Shown here in pieces: positions 7,971-14,769 of a stretch of 64,000 nt of DNA. Origin of the DNA: Brevundimonas sp. GTDB taxonomy: Bacteria > Pseudomonadota > Alphaproteobacteria > Caulobacterales > Caulobacteraceae. The notes below the pieces were generated by a model that searched no databases, was not told the DNA's origin, and worked only from the letters and a program-made list of their open reading frames with translations. The stretch is taken from the NCBI RefSeq assembly GCF_030682035.1, contig NZ_JAUXQZ010000025.1, positions 62,001 through 126,000 of the forward strand. Direction: 5' to 3'. Within the stretch, counting starts at the first letter, position 1. Each line of letters opens with the position of its first letter. The position numbers were made by a program, and so were the translations under genes.

Positions 7971-8024
7971 CGGATAAAGCTGGTGGATCTGGAGTTCGCG
8001 AAGGATATGCTGGGCGCTGACTGA
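7971..8024 (+). pseudogene. Duplicated remnant of a uvrB 3' end
   Basis: Seventeen codons plus TGA read RIKLVDLEFAKDMLGAD. They align without gaps to RMKLMDLEFANEVLTAE in the intact uvrB at 7782 onward. The remnant starts 51 bases past the uvrB stop in otherwise unrelated sequence. It is either a decayed partial duplicate or the older uvrB end, left behind when a different C-terminal tail was joined to the gene. Confidence 0.7.
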
Positions 8025-8092
8025 GTTTCGCCCCGAGGCTGGGTTTCAAAGCCTTATTGGGCGGGCGGCTACGGAGTGGTGAATCCTCGTCA

Positions 8093-8425
8093 TTAGCGCG
8101 AACGACAGTCACTTTCACGCGCCGGGGCGCAAGCGGTATTCGGACGCAGAAGTTCGCCGACAATACCCAAGGGTGCGCGCGGCCTCACAATGCCAGTTAT
8201 GGCCCTCCGGCGACTATAGGGTAGGGACTCTTCCAGCGCCCGTCCGGCCCCGATACGAGCGGCCGCATCTGCTCCTGGCGGTCGCTGCCTGGGCGTGACG
8301 GTTTGGGGGGTGCTGCCAGCCACCCGAGTGTCATTGGTGGTAGGGGGATTGACCTGCGCTGAAGCTTGAGTACCGATCACAACTGAAGTGAGCGTCGCCA
8401 CGATGATGAGGTGGAGCTTTGACAT
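8093..8425 (-). CDS. Small secreted hypothetical protein
   Basis: 110 residues from the ATG at 8425, chosen because AGGGAG lies at the right distance and the product then begins with a clean signal peptide (MSKLHLIIVATLTSVVIG, cleavage after TQASA). The mature part is Arg/Pro-rich with no recognised domain and ends with two Cys (NTACAPARESDC). It is divergent from the lipoprotein gene at 8513 and sits at the left end of the AT-richer accessory block. Confidence 0.6.
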   Translation of the reverse strand: MSKLHLIIVATLTSVVIGTQASAQVNPPTTNDTRVAGSTPQTVTPRQRPPGADAAARIGAGRALEESLPYSRRRAITGIVRPRAPLGIVGELLRPNTACAPARESDCRSR

Positions 8426-8512
8426 GCCGGTTCTCCCTGTTGGATTAGAGCTAAGCAGCGCCAAACGTGATGAACGGGGTATGAACATAACCGCTGTCCG
8501 CTTGGGTTCGAT

Positions 8513-9034
8513 ATGAATATCTCTCGCTGCTTGTTTGCTGGCTTGCTGACGTGGCTGTCGAGTTGCGCTCCCTCGATCGACGCGATGTCTCCTGCCGAAC
8601 TGATGGCACTTGATGACAGGGCGCTTTGCTCGGCCGTCGCCTACGGCCGCGAGCGAGGGGTCGGATCAGAATTTGTCGAGATCGAGAGAGAGCGTCGCAA
8701 TCTTAGTTGTCTTGCCGCGATTGAAGAAATCGTAGACGACTGTTCTCCGCTGGAGATCGCAGACAACAACCCCCAAACTCAATACTATCCCGGACCGAAC
8801 GGGGAATACGCTTATACGGTTACGCTATCGATCACCAACAAGAAGTCAAAACCGATGGATTTCAGTATATTCTGGAAGGGTCGGCAGGTGGATTTCTACA
8901 CTATCAGGCCAAACCAAACCCGAGATTATACATTCATTTCAGGACTTGGGTCGCACGACCAGATGGGGCGCCCCCTGCCCGACGTCGGGGCTTATCTGAG
9001 ATTTTGCAGGGTCATGAGCGGATTTGGAGGCTAA
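8513..9034 (+). CDS. Putative lipoprotein, paralogue of the convergent neighbour
   Basis: 173 residues with a short signal peptide and a lipobox-like LSSC near residue 17. It shares with the minus-strand protein at 9058-9606 a pattern of L-C-x-A-[VI]-A-x-G, then E-R-x-R-R-x-L-S-C, then V-x-D-C-S, a beta-rich middle, and a C-terminal R-[AT]-Y-L-x-x-C. The conserved Cys may form disulfides, so a periplasmic location is likely. Family unknown. A 12-codon frame at 8481-8516 ends overlapping the start codon and could couple translation. Confidence 0.7.
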   Translation: MNISRCLFAGLLTWLSSCAPSIDAMSPAELMALDDRALCSAVAYGRERGVGSEFVEIERERRNLSCLAAIEEIVDDCSPLEIADNNPQTQYYPGPNGEYAYTVTLSITNKKSKPMDFSIFWKGRQVDFYTIRPNQTRDYTFISGLGSHDQMGRPLPDVGAYLRFCRVMSGFGG

Positions 9035-9057
9035 GCAGACTGGGCAGGCTTTCAGGC

Positions 9058-9606
9058 CTACCAGCTGACTTCGCGTTGACCGTACCCCGGCTCTACAAGG
9101 CACTCTTGAAGATAGGCCCGGGTTCTCCTGAGTTGTCCATTCGAATCGACAGGAGATTCCAGGTACGCGGACACCTCGAACGACTGTTCTGAACTGGCTC
9201 CAATATGCTGGAGCAGAGTCAGGCTGCCGCGCCAGACAATCCTGAAACTGCGGGGAGCGGTGTCTGTATTGCGTATCTGGATGGAGGCAACATGCTGGTA
9301 GCCACGACCGTCGGCCGCCATCCGCAGGCTGGCCTGCGGGTCAGGATTCGCGATCACCAGCTTGCTGCAATCGCTGACCCGTTCGGCGATTTCTGCCTGG
9401 CAGGAGAGGGATCGTCGCTGGCGCTCAAGCTCGGCCAGTGGTGTCGAGCGCCGAGAAGCCATGCCTTGCGCGATTGCATAACAGAGTGACTCTGACGGAA
9501 CGTTTTGCAATTCGGTCGAGTCCATCTCCCACACGCGGATCGGAGCATTGGCGCAACTACCGACCATCGAGGCTAGAACGACTACCAAGTACGGCAAAGG
9601 GCGCAT
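9058..9606 (-). CDS. Putative lipoprotein, paralogue of the 8513-9034 product
   Basis: 182 residues with a signal peptide ending in a lipobox-like VGSC near residue 18. It aligns along its whole length with the plus-strand neighbour (SLCYAIAQG, ELERQRRSLSCQAEI, VSDCSKLVIANPDPQ, TRAYLQECL). The two genes converge tail to tail with 23 bases between stops. An inverted duplication followed by strong divergence explains the arrangement. Function unknown; the common fold looks like an alpha-helical N-terminal part plus a beta-sandwich. Confidence 0.7.
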   Translation of the reverse strand: MRPLPYLVVVLASMVGSCANAPIRVWEMDSTELQNVPSESLCYAIAQGMASRRSTPLAELERQRRSLSCQAEIAERVSDCSKLVIANPDPQASLRMAADGRGYQHVASIQIRNTDTAPRSFRIVWRGSLTLLQHIGASSEQSFEVSAYLESPVDSNGQLRRTRAYLQECLVEPGYGQREVSW

Positions 9607-9636
9607 TTTTAGTCCTTTAAGAATGGCGGCGTCACT

Positions 9637-10449
9637 TCAGCGCGGATGCTCCGTGGCGACCGTCGATACGTTTGGTCTACCGGCGAGTTCATCTGTCACC
9701 CGAGTCAAAACCCATGACTCTCCATGACCAGAAGGTATGGCTTGATTATATATTGTTCCAATTCCGCTCGTTGATGTCCTGCGGGATATGAAGACTTGGC
9801 GTCTTATCCGGACTCCGACCAATCCTGAATCCAATGGTTCAACGGTCGCCCGGTATCTGTCCATCCACATCGCATCCCGATTCTGGCTCTCCGCGAACTC
9901 TGTTTCAAATACACCGTTCTGCAGGTCGGAAATTTTCATGGGATGACCCAAGGACGCCATAGCTCCTTCGAGCGCGCGCGAGACCTCAGGCGAAGTCGCT
10001 TGGAACGTCCTGCAGAAACCGGGTGGCTCCTGGCCAAGCCGGTTGAGCCGGCGACCCTGAAACCTGTCATGAGTCTGGACTTGGCCTGAAGCGAGGTCTC
10101 CCGTTCGACCGATAACATTCCCGGCTACCGTGCCGTATGGCTCCGAGCGACCGGTGAACGCTGCGCCCGCTTCGGCGGCGACGATTCTGGGGACGTCAGT
10201 TACGGTCTGCTGACCGATCTCCTGGAGTATCGATCCGTAGGTCGTGAAGTAGCGGTCCTTTTCCAGTCGCGTAACCCGGACGTTCGGGGCGATGTTCTGG
10301 CAGTTGGCAAGGACCGGACCGCCCGTGGCGATCTCGGTATCAAGGAGCGTCGGCGCTCCAGGAGCGGCGCAGCTACTTGCGAGAACCGAGGCGGTCCCGG
10401 CCATCAAGGCAGCAAGCCCACTCGCGCGGGTCATTCTCGAGAGTTCCAT
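9637..10449 (-). CDS. Putative lipoprotein with a possible BamC-like helix-grip segment
   Basis: 270 residues, with GGAGGGG before the ATG. The signal peptide ends at a lipobox (VLASSC). The middle has Gly/Thr-rich sequence. The segment from about 155 to 225 (VSRALEGAMASLGH, then ISDLQNGVFETEF, then RDRYRATVEP in gapped form) recalls the helix-grip repeat of BamC-type lipoproteins, but this is only a visual resemblance. It is upstream of, and on the same strand as, the 9058 lipoprotein gene, with 30 bases between them, so the two are probably one operon. Confidence 0.62.
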   Translation of the reverse strand: MELSRMTRASGLAALMAGTASVLASSCAAPGAPTLLDTEIATGGPVLANCQNIAPNVRVTRLEKDRYFTTYGSILQEIGQQTVTDVPRIVAAEAGAAFTGRSEPYGTVAGNVIGRTGDLASGQVQTHDRFQGRRLNRLGQEPPGFCRTFQATSPEVSRALEGAMASLGHPMKISDLQNGVFETEFAESQNRDAMWMDRYRATVEPLDSGLVGVRIRRQVFISRRTSTSGIGTIYNQAIPSGHGESWVLTRVTDELAGRPNVSTVATEHPR

Positions 10450-10498
10450 TGGCCCCTCCCCCTCCGGAGGAGCCTATCACGCGGAGACCGGAGGTAAA

Positions 10499-11155
10499 CT
10501 ATTCCGCCGCCACTGACGAGTTGTACGAATACGTCTTCCACGTCGGCGCATAGGTCTCGTCCGCCTGATTGCCCCACACGGCCCAGCCCGGCCGCTCGCC
10601 GCGCGCGAACAGTTCCAGATAGGGCCCCGTGCTGCACGCCTCGACCAGTTCGTACTGCTCGTCGGGCTTGCGGCTGTGTTCGCGCTTGCGGGTCTGGATC
10701 ATGTTGACCTGGCTGCGGCCGGGGGCCTCGGTGCGGGCGTTCCTGCCGCGCGTTCCGAACAGCAGGATCTCGGTGACATTGCGGAAATAGAAGCCCACGC
10801 CCCGACCGTCCGAGCCGCCGTCTTTCCTGATCTTGTGCCAGATCAGGTTGGATTTGTAGTTGAAACCCCAGGCCTTCATGACCTCCAGCCCCTCGGGCAG
10901 CAGGGCGTTCGGCACCCACATGTAGAGGTGCGCCGTATCCTGCGCGACCTCGGCCACCGGCAGGTCGCAGATCGCCTTCAGGTCCATGGTCGAATAGCGG
11001 TTCAGCCGCTTGTGCTCGGGCGCGATCTTGCCCGTGCGGTTCTGGAACTGCCACGGCGGGTCGGCGAGGATCGTGCGGAACCGTTCGCCGCCCGCGAAGG
11101 CCCGCAGGTTTTCCGCCGGATCGGGAAACGCGGCTATAGGGAGCATCGCGTTCAT
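10499..11155 (-). CDS. MT-A70 family DNA adenine methyltransferase, modification subunit
   Basis: 218 residues. MT-A70 enzymes transfer a methyl group from S-adenosylmethionine to adenine N6. The catalytic DPPW is at 32-35 (TILADPPWQFQ). The LYMWVPNALLPEGLEVMKAWGF segment and the C-terminal GWAVWGNQADETY are typical of the family. Its ATG overlaps the stop of the upstream nuclease gene in an ATGA (11152-11155), so the two are translationally coupled. With the BglII-like nuclease next to it, protection of host DNA is the likely job; it presumably methylates the nuclease's recognition site. Confidence 0.88.
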   Translation of the reverse strand: MNAMLPIAAFPDPAENLRAFAGGERFRTILADPPWQFQNRTGKIAPEHKRLNRYSTMDLKAICDLPVAEVAQDTAHLYMWVPNALLPEGLEVMKAWGFNYKSNLIWHKIRKDGGSDGRGVGFYFRNVTEILLFGTRGRNARTEAPGRSQVNMIQTRKREHSRKPDEQYELVEACSTGPYLELFARGERPGWAVWGNQADETYAPTWKTYSYNSSVAAE

Positions 11156-11850
11156 GCTGGTTTCTTCCTGCCGCCGGGACGGCTTTTCTTCGGTCGCGTG
11201 ATCGTAAGGAAGCCTTCGCTCAGGGCGGGCGTGGCTACGTCATCAGCATACAGGGACGGCTTGATCCCGATCGCCAGGACGGGACATCCGCCTCCCGCGC
11301 CACCGTCCAAGCGGCGCTGCAGCTTTGAAAGGATGGTTGTCGAGGCGCCGTAGCTCGTTCCTCGTCCCAGCGACTTGAATATGGTCTGGAGTTCGTCGCA
11401 GCGAGTGACGATCACGCCGACATCGACCGCTTCAAGCTCGAACAGGCGCCGAAAATTGTTCAGGTCGCGATCATAGAACTCGGTCCGGGCATTCCACTCG
11501 ACCTCAAGCGCGACCTTACCCTTGAAGCAATCAACCTCATGGGTCGGACTTTCCTTGGCGACCCCGTCCACAACTATGCTTGTGGCGAACTCTCGCGGCT
11601 TCCAGCCACGGGCCTGGAACCCGTAGTCATCCATGCGCAGGACCACTTTGCTTCGGTCGCCGAACTTCTCCGCATCGGGGTCCGTGCTCTTTTCGATATC
11701 CGAGCGAAACAGTCGGAAGTTCCTCAAGACGTGCAGAAGGTCGCCCCACTCCTCCGGATACGCGGCCGACAGAACGGCAATCGCGTTTCGCCACTCGTGA
11801 AACTCGTAGAGGTCGCGCAGGTCTTCCGGCACGAATCGCATGTTGGACAT
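11152..11850 (-). CDS. Type II restriction endonuclease, BglII/BstYI-like
   Basis: 232 residues. The core VDCFKGKVALEVEWNART holds Asp107, Glu116 and Glu118. Their spacing matches the BglII active site as I recall it (Asp84, Glu93, Gln95). It is followed by YDRDLNNFRRLFELEAVDVGVIVTRC, a segment characteristic of BglII and BstYI. BglII cuts AGATCT and BstYI cuts RGATCY. The site for this enzyme is not known, but an AGATCT palindrome lies 28 bases upstream of its start. The nuclease gene comes first in the operon, before the methylase gene, which is not the most common order. Confidence 0.82.
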   Translation of the reverse strand: MSNMRFVPEDLRDLYEFHEWRNAIAVLSAAYPEEWGDLLHVLRNFRLFRSDIEKSTDPDAEKFGDRSKVVLRMDDYGFQARGWKPREFATSIVVDGVAKESPTHEVDCFKGKVALEVEWNARTEFYDRDLNNFRRLFELEAVDVGVIVTRCDELQTIFKSLGRGTSYGASTTILSKLQRRLDGGAGGGCPVLAIGIKPSLYADDVATPALSEGFLTITRPKKSRPGGRKKPA

Positions 11851-11872
11851 TCATCAAGGGTATCCCTTCCGC

Positions 11873-11888
11873 GTCCTAGATCTAGGAC
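11873..11888. promoter_or_regulatory. 16-bp perfect palindrome containing AGATCT upstream of the R-M operon
   Basis: GTCCTAGATCTAGGAC is a perfect palindrome centred between 11880 and 11881, and its core (11878-11883) is a BglII site. It lies 23 bases upstream of the nuclease ATG, in the presumed promoter or leader region. It could be an operator. It could also be a self-site whose methylation state reports methylase activity and adjusts expression, as described for some R-M systems with sites in their promoters. The role is inferred. Confidence 0.6.
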
Positions 11889-12321
11889 ACGCTGCCGTTC
11901 ACTATCTGTTCTCTCGGCACCCCTGCAACCACCCGCAAGTTGTGAACCTGGCGAGTACGACCGTTTTTGACGGGGACGGCAAAACCGTCCCTTCTCCCGG
12001 TGGGAGAAGGTGGGCGGCGAAGCCGCTCGGATGTGGGTCGGCTGGTTGGAGCGGCGAAGCCGCCCGCGGGCGGTGAACCCTCACCCTTTCGCGCAAGAAC
12101 GACCGCTTCGCGCTCGTGCGCTCAAACCCTCTCCCACCGGGAGAGGGCGCACTCCACCGCTACCAATCCACCAACTCCCAGCATAATCCACCACCCACCG
12201 TCCCCTCCCGACCCCAATCCTTTCAACCCCTTGCGCCCCGCGCCCGGTCTTTTCGCCCCTTTCAGCCCGCCATAGGAACCGCCTGCCGCAGACTCCGCCG
12301 CCTCAACACGGAGCGGAGATC
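11889..12321. other. Gene-free stretch between the R-M operon and the next genes
   Basis: About 430 bases with no supportable gene. The left part should hold the promoter of the R-M operon. The centre (about 11985-12152) is a long inverted-repeat element listed separately. The remainder up to the ribosome binding site at 12308-12315 is C-rich with nothing recognisable. Confidence 0.6.
11985..12152. repeat. Long intergenic inverted repeat element (hairpin family)
   Basis: The left end ccttctcccggtgggagaagg is a hairpin. The interior has repeated gcggcgaagccgc motifs, and the right end (tgcgctcaaaccctctcccaccgggagagggcgca) is a hairpin inside an outer GTGCGC/GCGCAC stem with a TCAAA bulge. The order of parts mirrors that at 4083-4200 and 13195-13373. 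Confidence 0.6.
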
Positions 12322-12516
12322 ATGAAGAAGACGAAGAGACGGCCCGACCCGATCGGCTACGCCCTGACGCTGGCCCAGGGCGTCGAACGGGTGGCGAACA
12401 TGGCCCGGGCGGCGAGGCGGCTGCCGCCCGGCTCGGCGGCTCAGGACGCGGCCCTGACGCTGGCCGAGCGGGCGCTGGCGAGGCTGGAGCGGTTCGCGAA
12501 CCGGGGGCCGCGATGA
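12322..12516 (+). CDS. Small basic hypothetical protein, first gene of a two-gene unit
   Basis: 64 residues from an ATG preceded by GGAG. It begins MKKTKRRPDPIGYAL and is otherwise Ala/Arg-rich and helical (VANMARAARRLPPG, ALTLAERALARLERF). Its last codons overlap the start of the next gene by four bases (ATGA), so the two are coupled. No family is recognised. Confidence 0.6.
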   Translation: MKKTKRRPDPIGYALTLAQGVERVANMARAARRLPPGSAAQDAALTLAERALARLERFANRGPR

Positions 12517-13154
12517 GGGCGCTGCCGAAGACCCGCTATGTCACCGTCGCGGCGGAGACCTGGGGCCTGATCCGCGGGGCCTATCTGTCGGGCCTGTCGG
12601 CGCCGACGGTGGCGGCGCGGTTCGGGGTGTCGGTGACGGCCCTGCGCAAACATGCGGCGAGGGAGGGCTGGACCAAACGGGCCTTCGCGGCCCGTCAGGC
12701 CGCGGAACGGACGGCCCTGCCTTCCGGATCCTGGGCCGCCGGACCGACGCCCGCCGCGCCCGCTGACGGCCCGCCCGACGAGGCCGCGGTGCTGGCGGCG
12801 TGGCGCTCGCCCCTGCACATCCGCCCCGAGGATCTCGCCCGCCGCGCCCTGGCCAACGCCGCCCATGCACTGAAGGCCGGCGAAGGGTTGAACGCCATCC
12901 GCCTCGCCCGCGCCGCCACCGAGATCGCCCGTCTGAACGGCGTGCTCGAATGGGCCGAGGAGGATGTGGCCCAGGCCGACGAACGGTTCGAGGCCGGTCA
13001 GGCCATGATGCGGCTGTTCCTGCGCGAACGCGCCCTGACCCTGGCGCAGGACCTCATCGCCGGCCGCGACCTGCCCCCGGAGTACGAAGACCTGAAGCTC
13101 GAACTGGCCCGGCTGGAGGCCGTGCGCGCGGCGGCGGCGGAGGGGGCGGGATGA
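12513..13154 (+). CDS. HTH protein resembling terminase small-subunit N-termini
   Basis: 213 residues. Residues about 14-52 form a helix-turn-helix (LIRGAYLSGLSAPTVAARFG, then TALRKHAAREGW), the arrangement seen in small terminase subunits and related DNA-binding proteins. A Pro/Ala linker follows, then a long helical region (LARRALANAAHALKAGEG; ATEIARLNGVLEW; AQADERFEAGQAMM) ending in coiled-coil-like sequence. No large terminase or other packaging gene is nearby, so it is an orphan or serves another purpose. It is coupled to the gene before it. Confidence 0.65.
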   Translation: MRALPKTRYVTVAAETWGLIRGAYLSGLSAPTVAARFGVSVTALRKHAAREGWTKRAFAARQAAERTALPSGSWAAGPTPAAPADGPPDEAAVLAAWRSPLHIRPEDLARRALANAAHALKAGEGLNAIRLARAATEIARLNGVLEWAEEDVAQADERFEAGQAMMRLFLRERALTLAQDLIAGRDLPPEYEDLKLELARLEAVRAAAAEGAG

Positions 13155-13194
13155 CAGCTTTCAGCGATTTTCAGCGGGGAGTGTCAACGTGCCC

Positions 13195-13373
13195 TTCTCC
13201 CTCCCCTCATGGGGAGGGTGGATGTCGCGTAGCGACAGACGGGTGGGGTGGAGGAGGGTCGCACGGCGACCCGACGACGACCGCACGGTCGAGCCCTGCC
13301 CTGACACACCCCACCCTGTCGTCGCTTCGCGCCGACATCCCTCCCCATGAAGGGCAGGGAGAAATCACTGTCT
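13195..13373. repeat. Long imperfect inverted repeat, about 180 bp
   Basis: Arms of about 55-60 bases at each end are imperfect reverse complements. Each has a terminal ctccct-cccctcatgg-ggaggg hairpin, then gatgtcg-cg-agcgac, then a GGGTGGGGTG block. No open frame is inside. The size and paired ends resemble a non-autonomous mobile element or a large extragenic palindrome. It lies between the HTH gene and the EamA transporter gene. Confidence 0.7.
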
Positions 13374-13393
13374 TCTCTCGCTATACCCCTCCC

Positions 13394-14392
13394 ATGCCCG
13401 CCTCCCGCCTCTCCGCCCTGCTGGTGCTTATCGCCGCCGCCTGCGTCCTCGCCTTCGCCCCCATCCTCGTGCGGCTGACCGAGACCGGCCCCGCCGCCGC
13501 GGGCTTCTGGCGTTTCGCCTTCGCCATGCCGCTGCTCCTGGCGCTCACCGCCCGGCCCAAATTCCTGGGCGGGGGCGGAGAGGGCATCGGACGGCCGTCG
13601 AAATGGATGGGGTTGGCGACGCTGTTCTTCGTGCTGGACCTGTCGTTCTGGCACTACGGCATCGTCATGACCTCGGTCGCCAACGCCACCGTGCTGTGCA
13701 ATCTGACGCCGGTCGTCGTCACCCTGTTCGGCTGGATCGTGTTCAGGGACCGGCCCCGCCGCCTGTTCGTGGCGGCCATCGGCCTGGCCATGGGCGGGGC
13801 GTTCGCCATGTCGGCGGGGGCGGACGGCCAGCAGGGGACCAATCCGCCGCTGGGCGACCTGTTCTCCCTGTCGGTGGCGCTCTGGTACGCGGGCTATTTC
13901 CTGGCGGTGAAGGCCGCGCGGGCGACGGCGGGGGCCATGCGCATCCTGCTCTGGTCGACCGGCCTTGGTCTGCCGCTGCTGCTCGGCGTGTCGCTGGCGC
14001 TGGGCGAGGAGCTGCTGCCCGCCTCGGCCTCCGGCTGGGCCGCCTGCGCCGCCATGGGGCTGATGCATGTGGTGGGGCAGGGCGGGGTGGCCTGGTCGCT
14101 GGGCCGGCTGCCCGCCTCCCTGACCGCCGTGACCATCCTGATCCAGCCGGTCGTCGCCTCGGGCCTCGGCTGGCTGATCTTCAAGGAGACCATGACCCCG
14201 ATCCAGATGATCGGCGGCGCCGTCGTCCTCGCCGCCATCGTGCTGGCGCAGTGGTCGTCAGGCCGCCCCCGGGTCCGACCATCGGTCGGCCCGAGGACAG
14301 GCTCTGGATCGGGAGGTCCCGAAGGGCCGACGACCGCGGCCCCACCCAAAAAGAAAGGCGCGGAAGCCGAAGCCGCCGCGCCCGTCTCATGA
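13394..14392 (+). CDS. EamA-family (DMT) transporter with a repeat-derived C-terminal tail
   Basis: 332 residues from the ATG at 13394. There are ten hydrophobic helices in two EamA halves. The first half begins LVLIAAACVLAFAPILVRL and includes FWHYGIVMTSVANATVLCNL; the second ends IQMIGGAVVLAAIVLAQW. Members export metabolites or drugs across the inner membrane; the substrate is not evident. The last 45 or so residues are not membrane sequence: about 26 of them come from an 80-bp dispersed repeat (14264-14343), followed by a Lys/Ala tail. Confidence 0.85.
   Translation: MPASRLSALLVLIAAACVLAFAPILVRLTETGPAAAGFWRFAFAMPLLLALTARPKFLGGGGEGIGRPSKWMGLATLFFVLDLSFWHYGIVMTSVANATVLCNLTPVVVTLFGWIVFRDRPRRLFVAAIGLAMGGAFAMSAGADGQQGTNPPLGDLFSLSVALWYAGYFLAVKAARATAGAMRILLWSTGLGLPLLLGVSLALGEELLPASASGWAACAAMGLMHVVGQGGVAWSLGRLPASLTAVTILIQPVVASGLGWLIFKETMTPIQMIGGAVVLAAIVLAQWSSGRPRVRPSVGPRTGSGSGGPEGPTTAAPPKKKGAEAEAAAPVS
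14264..14343. repeat. 80-bp dispersed repeat, copy 1, inside a coding region
   Basis: It aligns without gaps over 80 bases to 34900-34979, with about ten differences by eye. Both copies contain gtcggcccgaggacaggct and ggtcccgaaggg. Internally GTCGGCCC pairs with GGGCCGAC, so it can form a hairpin. In this copy the repeat is translated as part of the EamA protein's tail, including [19 protein letters not shown]. Confidence 0.8.
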
Positions 14393-14409
14393 TGGGGTCA
14401 GTCGTGGCC

Positions 14410-14613
14410 TCAGAGGATTTTGAGATCGATCGCCGAGGTCTTGCCGCGCTGGGATTCCAGCTCGTATTCGACCTTGGCGTTCTCATCGAGCCCTTGCAGG
14501 CCCGCCTTCTGGACGGCGGTGACGTGAACGAACACGTCCTGACCGCCGCCGTCGGGCTGGATGAAGCCGAAACCCTTGGTCGGGTTGAACCACTTGACCG
14601 TGCCGGTCGCCAT
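14410..14613 (-). CDS. cspA: Cold-shock family protein
   Basis: 67 residues, a single cold-shock domain. RNP1 (KGFGFIQPD) and RNP2 (DVFVHVTAV) are intact, following the starting GTVKWFNPT. It is a cytoplasmic single-strand nucleic acid binder acting as an RNA chaperone. The gene is isolated and converges on the EamA transporter gene. Which paralogue of the family this is cannot be told from one copy. Confidence 0.95.
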   Translation of the reverse strand: MATGTVKWFNPTKGFGFIQPDGGGQDVFVHVTAVQKAGLQGLDENAKVEYELESQRGKTSAIDLKIL

Positions 14614-14769
14614 ATTGCGTCTCCTGAACGCGCTTTCCAGGCAGGCGTCCCGAAGGGGAGGCCCGTCAGTCCTGCTGGACGGCTCGTTCAGGCGAAGGAG
14701 CAGGCACGGGTGTGGAGGCCGTGCGAAATCCGGACTGCGGCGATATTTTCCCGCGAGAAGGGAGGGCGG

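Noticed and set aside
12513..13154. Gene transfer agent or prophage region
   Set aside because: Only one terminase-like HTH protein is present; no large terminase, portal, capsid, tail or integrase gene was found.
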